From: Rhypophila decipiens
Taxonomy: Eukaryota; Ascomycota; Sordariomycetes; Sordariales; Naviculisporaceae
Assembly: GCA_033297075.1 (NCBI GenBank)
Contig: MU858203.1
Coordinates: 1 to 64,000, forward strand
DNA length: 64,000 bases
Direction: 5' to 3'
The notes under the pieces are model-generated. The model was not told where the DNA came from, ran no database searches, and saw only the letters and a list, made by a program, of their open reading frames with translations. This document shows positions 57,069 through 64,000 of the stretch, piece after piece. How positions within the stretch are numbered: the stretch's first letter is position 1; each line of letters starts with the position of its first letter. The position numbers and the translations under genes are program-made.

Positions 57069-59159
57069 ATGAGACCTCTGCCTTTATCATCTGGCGGCGG
57101 GGTGCTGTCAAACCTCGCCGTCGTTCTCCTCGGTACACTGATCCGACCAGCCACGGCCGCCGAGAGAGTCGACAATCCCACACCCGATAACTTTCTCCGT
57201 CGCGCCTATTCCGCCGGTAGGTCGAGCACTTCAGTCATGGCATAGCACGGCCCGAAGTCCCGAACTAACCGCTGTTCTTGTATAGTGACGATAATAAACA
57301 ACTGGATTTACATTGATGGTGGCGAGGTCTCCCAGATAGTAGACGGGAAGCTCCCGTCCTCTTTCCCCAAGATTCCCCCCTCCAAGCCCATGAATGCCAC
57401 CCTCACCATCGACGTCAGTAGCTCATGGGTGGCCTCCGACGTCACCATCTACGAGATCAAGAGGCCAACCAACCTCAATGACTCGGCCCCGCCCATGAAT
57501 GTCGGGGCTATCTGGAATGATCCGAGCGGCAAGGCATTCTATCTCTATGGGGGTATTGCGCCGTATAACCAAGGAGCGGATCGGATATCTCGGGGCGGAG
57601 TATGGAAGTTCACACCGGACAGCAGCAATCCCACGACTGGGCAATGGACGTTTGAGAAGCCAGCCAACCCCGGGACCCTCTCTTTCATTCGCCCGTCCTT
57701 CCACGGCGGCTATGTCACAGCGGGCAAGACAGGCTACTGGCTTGGGGGATACGCAGAAGCGAACAAGACCGAGGGCAACACGGACAGCCGTGGCGGCGAG
57801 ACCTCTGGCCTGGTGTCGTACAACATGGAGACCAAAATGTGGAAAAACGACTCGGCCTTGGACCTGATCCCGGCGGGCAACGCCAGGGGGCCCGGCGGGC
57901 TGTGGTTCCCCAAGTTTGGTCCAAACGGCCTGGTGAGCTTCGTCGGCGGTCGCACAGTGACCAATCTGGGCGACGGCTATCAAGACTTTGGCAACTTGAC
58001 CTTTTTCGACCCCGAGACGAGAAAGTCGTACTTTCAGACCACCACTGGAGATCCCCCATCGCCCCGCAAGGACTTTTGCCAGGTGGTGGTTGACAGCCCC
58101 CGGGGTGGCCATGAAGTGTTTGTGTTTGGAGGTGCAAATCCCAAGGCGGGCGAAAGTGATACGTACGAGGACATGTATGTCCTCACCTTGCCGGGCTTTC
58201 ACTGGTTCAAGATCAACAACAGCTTTGGCGGGCCCAGATCTAGTCACTCATGCGTGGTTGCTGGCAACCGGCAGATGATCAGCATCGGAGGCACGACCAG
58301 CAACAACTATAACGGATGGGGTACCACCTGGGAAGAGCGAGACACGTTCGCCCAGGGCATTGGCATCTTCGATATGACGGCCCTTGCTTGGAACACCAGA
58401 GGCGAATACAATGCGGATGCCGACAAGTACGAGTCTCCTGAGGTGGTGAACAAGTGGTATGAGACGACAGGGTGAGTTGCTTCTTTCCCCAAGTGCATGT
58501 GACTAGCAATGCGACTCATCATGTCGTGGACTCTTGCTGATATTTGACCCGGTTCAGTGATTTGACAAACCGCACATGGACGTCGCCCGAAGTGCAGAGG
58601 CTCTTTGTGACGGCAGATTTCCTCACTAGTAAGAGTCCCCAGGTTTTGGATGCACTGGAACCGATGATTCGGTATCTCGTAGCGACGGAGCGAACATGAC
58701 GGGAACTGACTGAACAACCAACCAGATTCGACAGACGGCGATGGCCAAAACGCGGGCAGCGGTTCCAAAAGCACAACTCCCATTGGGGCTATCGTAGGCG
58801 GAGTGGTCGGCGGAGTTGCTGTCCTTGCCGTCGTGGCAGTGGCTTGGCTCTTGGTGAGGAGGCGAAACCGAAAAGCAGCAGCAGCAGCAGCAGCAGCAGC
58901 TACCGATGCCTCGCACTCGCCACCCGCCCAACCGCACTACCGGGACTACCATCAATACCAGCACTACCAGCACTCGCCACAGTCGGCAATGCAGCAGCTC
59001 GACCCCCAGCAGATGAACTCAGACCTGACGGCGAAATACTATGTCCCGGCTCATTCACAAGAACTTCCAACCACAATGGTCACGAGTGAGCTGCCAAGCC
59101 AGAACGAAGGGACACGGTGGGAGTTGGACAGCACCGCTGTCGTGCCACCGAGGAATTGA
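57069..59159 (+). CDS. Kelch-repeat cell-surface protein with one C-terminal TM
   Basis: Four exons (57069-57216, 57286-58471, 58558-58628, 58726-59159) encode about 612 aa. A signal peptide (VVLLGTLIRPATAAE) is followed by NFLRRAYSA-VTIINNWIYIDGGE, the first kelch blade rebuilt by splicing. Further blades carry GG pairs (YLYGGIAPY, YWLGGYAE, SFVGGRTV, FVFGGANP, ISIGGTTS) across residues about 50-430. A single TM (PIGAIVGGVVGGVAVLAVVAVAWLL) at about 490-515 ends in an RRRNRK stop-transfer, then a poly-Ala run and a His/Tyr/Gln-rich cytosolic tail. This layout is common in ascomycetes as surface kelch proteins of unknown role. It resembles the ectodomain of polarity proteins such as Rax2 only loosely. 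Confidence 0.9.
58874..58900. repeat. In-frame (GCA)n run encoding poly-Ala
   Basis: About nine GCA/AGC trinucleotides inside the kelch gene tail give a poly-alanine stretch after the RRRNRK stop-transfer. Likely length-variable between strains. Confidence 0.75.
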
Positions 59160-59891
59160 GGTGCAGCTGATTAATTGGTAATTAGATACCCATTGGCAAT
59201 TGCTAGTGGCCATCAGCAAGTCAGAGGTGAAAAGGCTACATAGAATAGATGAGCACTGCAGTATGATGGAGTTTGGAGTTTGGAGTAACGGGTCAGGTGT
59301 TTCTTTGTTTTTTGTTTACTGATCATATTTCTGTACATATTTTCCCGCTGGTGCACAAGCACAAGACTTTGGAGATCAAGACTCTGAGTCTCGTATCATA
59401 ATGTATCCCGTTCAACTTGATCTTGGAGATGTTGGCTGCCAAGGGAATGATGCAGCATCACTCGTTCCAAATATTTGGCCCCTGAGATTTGTTGACAGGA
59501 ACCTCGCCTTGGGCCCGCTCGCTAACTGAATATTCACAGCAGCAAACCCCGGGCCGTCCGACTCCCGATGATTCAAGAACCCCGCAGCTCGCTTGAAATC
59601 CCGTGCGACTGACGTAAAGCCGGCTGTCTATCCGGACCTCCTTGTCGCTTGCCGCTTCTCCCCACTTGGTTTCCCCCCATTCTTGGGTTCCGGCTAAATT
59701 CAACTCGGAGGGGATTTACCCTATTTGGACATCCGGGAGTCTTGTTTACCCCACACGGTTCATGTATCCGTACAGGTTGAAGACGAGCCTTCAAAACATG
59801 ACACGGCGACGACATGGAGGGGCAGTAAAGCTCTACAGTCTACACTCTACACTCACCACCGCCAACGACTTGAAAACCAACTCCAAGAAAG
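59160..59891. other. Kelch 3' flank / beta-xylosidase promoter
   Basis: About 730 nt. A GGCTAAA site lies at 59692-59698. No gene supported. Confidence 0.6.
59692..59698 (+). promoter_or_regulatory. GGCTAAA, candidate XlnR/XYR1 binding site
   Basis: The heptamer GGCTAAA, the known consensus for the ascomycete xylanolytic activator XlnR/XYR1, lies 194 nt upstream of the beta-xylosidase start. It is a single copy and short enough to occur by chance, but the gene downstream is of the right class. Confidence 0.5.
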
Positions 59892-61541
59892 ATGCCGCTG
59901 GTCCGCAACCCGATTCTTCCCGGCTTCAACGCCGACCCGTCGATTGTGCGCGTGGGCGATGACTACTACATCGCCACATCGACGTTTGAGTGGTATCCGG
60001 GCGTGCAGATCCACCACTCCAAGGACCTGGCCAACTGGGAGCTCGTCATCCGGCCTCTCAACCGCAAGGCGCAGCTGGACATGCGCGGCGACCCGGACAG
60101 CTGCGGAATCTGGGCCCCTTGCCTCACCCACGACGGCCAGAAGTTCTGGCTCGTCTACACCGACGTCAAGCGCAAGGACGGCAACTACAAGGATGCGCAC
60201 AACTACATCGTGACCGCCGAGTCCATCATGGGCCCCTGGTCCGACCCCGTCTACGTCAACTCGTCCGGCTTCGACCCGTCGCTCTTCCACGACGACGACG
60301 GCAAGAAATGGTTTGTCAATATGATGTGGGATCACCGCCGACGACCTCGCGCCTTTGCCGGGATCGCCCTGCAGGAGTACGACGCGGCATCCGGGAAGCT
60401 CGTCGGGCCCCGCACCAACATCTACCCCGGGAGCGAGCTCGGCCTGGTGGAAGCTCCCCATCTGTACAAGCGGAACGGCTACTACTATCTCCTGACTGCA
60501 GAAGGCGGCACCGGGTACGACCATGCTTGCACCCTGGTCCGGTCCAGGTCACTCACGGGGCCGTACGAAGCCCACCCGCAGACTCACATCCTCACCTCCA
60601 AAGACGCCCCCCACGCCGCCCTCCAGCGCGCCGGCCACGGAGACTTTGTCGAGACCCCCGACGGACGCCATTACCTCGTCCATCTGACGGGCCGTCCGAC
60701 AACCCAACTCCGCCGATGTGTGCTCGGCCGCGAGACTGCCATCCAGGAAATCACATGGTCGGATGACGACTGGCCCTACCTCAAGTCCTCCACGCCTGGC
60801 TCGCTCGTGCCCTCTCTGTACGTCGATCTTCCGGCGGCAAGAGACGACGCGCCATACTGGGCACCCAAAGCATACACCTTTGACGGGCCCCATCTCCCCA
60901 TCGACTTTCAGTGGCTACGGACGCCAGAAACGGAGCGCATCTTCCGCACAGACGCCAAAACAGGGAAACTGACGCTTATCGGGCGCGAAGCCATTGGTTC
61001 CTGGTTCGAACAAGCCCTGGTAGCCCGTCGGCAGACGCATTTCAGCTACGACGCCGAGACGGTCGTCGATTTCTCCCCCGAAGACGAGCGGCAGTTTGCT
61101 GGGCTCACAGCCTACTACTGCCGCTTCAACTTCTTTTACCTGACCTTGTCGGCGCACTCGGACGGCCAGAGGGAGCTTCTCATCCAAGCGAGCGAGGCAT
61201 CCTGGCCGACCGGAGGTCTGAACAACGAGCTGCTGACCGAGAGCCATGCCGTCAAGATTCCCAACGAGGGAAGGGTCAAGATGAAGGTCAATGTGCGCGG
61301 GAGACAGCTGCAGTTCTGGTACGCCCTTGAGGGGGTCGATGAGGACTACAAAAAGATTGGACCAGTCTTGGACGCAAGTATCATCAGCGACGAATGCGGT
61401 GGCCACCAGGCGCATGGCAGCTTCACGGGCGCGTTTGTCGGCGTGGCCGCTTCAGATCTGAACGGCACAGCCAAGGAGGCCGTCTTTGATGGCTTCACCT
61501 ACACGCCTGTCCAGCACGACAGTGATCGCTATGAGATTTGA
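59892..61541 (+). CDS. GH43 beta-xylosidase / alpha-L-arabinofuranosidase, intracellular
   Basis: Single exon of 549 aa with no signal peptide. The five-bladed propeller catalytic triad is in place: Asp15 in FNADPSIVRV, Asp128 in SGFDPSLFHD and Glu187 in GLVEAPHLY. A C-terminal beta-sandwich from about residue 350 (LIGREAIGSWFEQALVARRQ, and later AFVGVAASDL) is the domain seen in two-domain GH43 beta-xylosidases, which hydrolyse xylobiose and short xylo-oligosaccharides. Absence of secretion points to use of imported oligosaccharides in the cytosol. The start MPLVRNPILPGF is the family's usual one. The gene is flanked by a candidate XlnR site and lies 5 kb from a secreted CE5 esterase. Confidence 0.95.
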   Translation: MPLVRNPILPGFNADPSIVRVGDDYYIATSTFEWYPGVQIHHSKDLANWELVIRPLNRKAQLDMRGDPDSCGIWAPCLTHDGQKFWLVYTDVKRKDGNYKDAHNYIVTAESIMGPWSDPVYVNSSGFDPSLFHDDDGKKWFVNMMWDHRRRPRAFAGIALQEYDAASGKLVGPRTNIYPGSELGLVEAPHLYKRNGYYYLLTAEGGTGYDHACTLVRSRSLTGPYEAHPQTHILTSKDAPHAALQRAGHGDFVETPDGRHYLVHLTGRPTTQLRRCVLGRETAIQEITWSDDDWPYLKSSTPGSLVPSLYVDLPAARDDAPYWAPKAYTFDGPHLPIDFQWLRTPETERIFRTDAKTGKLTLIGREAIGSWFEQALVARRQTHFSYDAETVVDFSPEDERQFAGLTAYYCRFNFFYLTLSAHSDGQRELLIQASEASWPTGGLNNELLTESHAVKIPNEGRVKMKVNVRGRQLQFWYALEGVDEDYKKIGPVLDASIISDECGGHQAHGSFTGAFVGVAASDLNGTAKEAVFDGFTYTPVQHDSDRYEI

Positions 61542-62228
61542 GCATAAAATGGCTACAAGGAGCCTGAGGTGTAATTAATTACTCACATGATATACGTCGG
61601 GTGGTTCGATTCTGCGCCGTCTGTAATTACTACCAGCAGTACACAAGACTACATAAATATCAATAACAATAGTCACTTCAACTTTGCCCCTCAAGGAGTA
61701 TTATGCAGCGTTGAATGAAGTACCGATGGTTGCGTCCCGATGGTTGCGTCCCGATGGCCCTGGTGAATCAATGTCTCACTTAGCATCTTACGGAATCGGA
61801 AGGCCAAAATCCCCTCGCCGAGCATACCCGAGTCCACGATACCGGATTCGGAACTTGATAAAAATCGGGATACTAACTAGTACCGATAGAAAAAGACAGA
61901 CTTACAATACTCACAAATGCCGGCCTTATCCGGTCTCTGCGACTCTGAGCACTGTTTCTTTGTCAAGGTCATTTAGCAAAACCAGAGCATGGGTGGCCGG
62001 GCTCATACGCTGCGAGTCTCCTGACCTCGTGAATATCAGTCCCGTCAAAACTTCAAGTCTCTTGAATGCCAAGAGTCTGAAGTTCTCTGTGGCAATCATA
62101 GTTCTTAAACAGTGGCAGTCTATTCGCTCTCATTTGCATTCTTCTCGTCCCCCTTTTTAACCACGGCCAATAAAGTAGTATCGCCCGACACACCCACAGT
62201 CTCGATCGACTCGGACTCCCACACAAAA
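61542..62228. other. Xylosidase 3' flank / MARVEL-like promoter
   Basis: About 690 nt. AT-rich near 61560-61680, with a short tandem repeat at 61724-61757. No gene supported. Confidence 0.55.
61724..61757. repeat. 14-bp tandem repeat, 2.4 copies
   Basis: CGATGGTTGCGTCC is repeated twice plus a partial third copy (CGATGG). A simple local duplication in the 3' flank of the xylosidase gene. Confidence 0.8.
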
Positions 62229-63292
62229 ATGCCTACCAAAGGCGGTGCCTCCAGAGGCCTCTCGGTCTTTCTGCGCCTCGGCGAGCTGGCATGCGGCGCC
62301 GTCGTGCTCGGCATCATCGGCCGTCTCCTGGACCTGGTCGACGAGGCCGGGAGCAGCCCCAACGCCCGCCTGATTTACACCGTCGTCGTCGCCAGCCTGA
62401 CCATCATCTTTTCCCTCTTCTTCATTCTCCCCCTGGCCTACTCCTTTTGGGCGTTTCCCATTGACCTTTTCATGTTTGCTGCTTGGTTGGCTGCGTTTTG
62501 TCTGCTCGAGACTGTGAGTACATCACCAAGTGCCTGCAGTGCAGTGCCCGGCGGCCTTTCAAACACCCTACGGCCTATAACGCTTCTTGATACCTTGAAA
62601 TTACTTTGAGCTAACCCCTTTTGCCTTTGCGACGGATGATAGTTGACTGGCACAGACACTTGCGACTCGTGGTGGTACGACAGTTATTGGGGCTATTACT
62701 GGGGCCGCTGGTATCGAGTCGGTCCCGTCGGCATCAACGTCAACTGGTCTGGGTGCTCTGCTTGGCGCACTGCCTTGGCCTTTACCTTTGTTGCCATGTT
62801 TACTTATCTGATGAGCTTCTGTCTGGTGAGTAACGAACTACTCGCACCTCATGCGTGGGCTTCTCTCCAACCTCGGACCGTACACTGATTACAAAATGCC
62901 AGGGTCTTTACTGGATCTCTGCGTATGGCAGAGTCAAGGACAAGGGAAGGAGATTGTGGAGGTAATTACCCTTGTGGCTGACTGTTTTTGTTCACTCTTT
63001 TAAACTCCTGATCATGGAGACATGCATCGTCCGGTGCGGCTGACTTGTTTACCTTCTGTGCAGGCGACGAAATCGCAAGAACCAAGATGATGTAGCCGAG
63101 ATTGGCTCAGGAGGCATCGTCGTAGACCGGGAAGCCCCAGGCAATCCAGGCCGTCCTGCCACGCCACCTTCGGCAATACTAGGCAGAAATGGTGTCGTCG
63201 ACCCGCTGAGGTCTTCGCCTCCGGATGTTGTCGCTGCTCCCCAAGCCGCGGGAACAAAGACCGGACCAACGAATACAACTGCGCCGGTGTAG
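62229..63292 (+). CDS. Four-TM MARVEL-like membrane protein
   Basis: Four exons (62229-62513, 62643-62825, 62903-62961, 63064-63292) give about 251 aa. Four hydrophobic helices: GELACGAVVLGIIGRLLDLV, VASLTIIFSLFFILPLAYSF, the FMFAAWLAAFCLLET helix just before the first intron, and FTFVAMFTYLMSFCL extended by GLYWISAY after splicing. The C-rich loop with W-W-Y-D and GYYWGRWY between helices 3 and 4 resembles fungal MARVEL-domain proteins. A basic RRRNRKNQ segment leads into a Pro/Thr-rich cytosolic tail. Expected location: plasma or secretory membranes; function unknown. The ATG at 62229 has an AAAATGCC context. Introns are GTGAGT, GTGAGT and GTAATT donors with AG acceptors. Confidence 0.85.
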
Positions 63293-63981
63293 ATCGTACA
63301 TTCACTGCAGACTCGCTATGGTCATCAAGGGATTATTGTCTTTGAATTCAAGAATGGGACCATGCTGGAGGCTCTGGAACCAGATTCCCGAAAAGTTCAG
63401 TCTTGGGTACTTATTTGCCTGTAATTAATCAGCGGATGTAATAACGAATAACTTTGTGTTTGAGACTCCTGACCTGTTCGAGTTACACATCTTGTGTCCT
63501 GACGCCAATAAAATGCCGTCAGTCTGTCATGTCATCCGAGGTTTGTAAGACGCTCCCGGACACGGGACAAGCCGCTTCCGTCCCGCCAGTGCCAGTGGTG
63601 TGATGAACTGAGGTAATGTGAATTCCGATCACTCAAAAGACAAAGAATTGCTTTTGGTCCCTTGACGGATGAATCCGGCAGGAAGCTCAAATTCCAGTCT
63701 GGACCCTTCTTTGAGGAAACTAGAGGCTTGTAAGCTGCTAGTCCAGAAGCAGAGAGCGAGGTTCAGCCGTATCGGGGTAGTGACTCAACGGGAACTGCTG
63801 ATCGCAGACACTCGAGATCAAAGAACTCGTTCAAATGAAATACTACACATGCGGGTTGAGGCGGGGCATCTGGATCCCCAGCAGGAGCTCAATTCAAGTT
63901 ATTGTCAACTGAAAGTCAACCAAATCCATTACCTTCAGTACGTAATCGCCTCCTAGCAATCCATACTCATCATCCGCCATC
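63293..63981. other. MARVEL-like 3' flank and possible next promoter
   Basis: About 690 nt. An open frame at 63669-63956 has no coding support and is not called. The tail is the leader of a possible gene at the edge. Confidence 0.5.
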
Positions 63982-64000
63982 ATGTTTGGACGACGACGAA
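63982..64000 (+). CDS. Possible 5' start of a gene cut by the window edge
   Basis: ATGTTTGGACGACGACGAA at the very end begins MFGRRR. The ATG has a fair context (ATC before it) after a C-rich leader. Only six codons are visible, so neither the gene nor its product can be confirmed. Confidence 0.3.

Overview
This is a stretch of nuclear DNA from a filamentous ascomycete (Pezizomycotina). A Sordariomycete is the best guess, inferred from gene content and style. The evidence is short GT-AG introns (mostly 50-100 nt) with CTNAC/CTGAC branch points, gene density of about one per 2 kb on both strands, and fungus-restricted families: DUF3433, modin-like, LysM modules, fungal CorA, a CE5 esterase and a Cds1-type CDP-DAG synthase. 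No rRNA, tRNA, CRISPR array or intact transposon was recognised. Exon boundaries were worked out by hand from splice signals plus reading-frame continuity. Family names come from motif recognition, not from a database search.

Layout. 0.1-4.8 kb: a very large DUF3433 membrane protein (-). 4.8-7 kb: gene-poor DNA. 7-11 kb: a decay zone with a damaged small secreted protein gene, a SET-domain gene with two frame breaks, an orphan ORF and a shattered FAD-monooxygenase remnant. 11-13.1 kb: GH47 alpha-mannosidase (-), divergent from a small luciferase-domain (DUF5519-like) protein (13.8-14.7 kb, +). 14.9-17.6 kb: divergent class II aldolase/adducin-like gene (-) and FAD monooxygenase (+). 17.9-20.2 kb: GPI-anchored S10 serine carboxypeptidase (-). 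21-24.2 kb: giant CorA-like transporter (-). 25.4-28.6 kb: divergent MATE-like transporter (-) and ADP-ribosylglycohydrolase (+). 29.1-31.8 kb: SulP transporter with STAS domain (-). 33.2-35.4 kb: modin-like protein with a GC-AG intron (+). 35.8-38.5 kb: ATRIP/LCD1/UvsD-type checkpoint protein (-). 40-41.5 kb: phosphatidate cytidylyltransferase (+). 42.3-42.8 kb: 77-residue EF-hand protein whose first coding exon is only the ATG (+). 43.5-45.4 kb: amino-acid permease (+). 45.6-49.3 kb: MFS transporter (-) and archaemetzincin (-).

49.7-52.8 kb: a multi-LysM gene (-), truncated at its 5' end and carrying an in-frame TGA where a cysteine is expected. It lies head to head with a secreted, zincin-like N-terminal ORF and a cysteine-containing ORF overlapping it by ATGA. 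54.2-61.5 kb holds carbohydrate genes: a secreted CE5 acetylxylan esterase, a cell-surface kelch protein and a cytoplasmic GH43 beta-xylosidase with a GGCTAAA (XlnR/XYR1-type) site upstream. 62.2-63.3 kb: a four-TM MARVEL-like protein (+). A further gene may start at the right edge.

How the genes relate. Most are unrelated housekeeping or transport genes. Plausible functional groupings are xylan use (CE5 with GH43), the aldolase/monooxygenase divergent pair, and the LysM/secreted-protein locus, which looks like a host- or wall-interaction locus in decay. The most interesting places are the 49.7-52.8 kb locus, the ATG-only exon, and the 7-11 kb decay zone.
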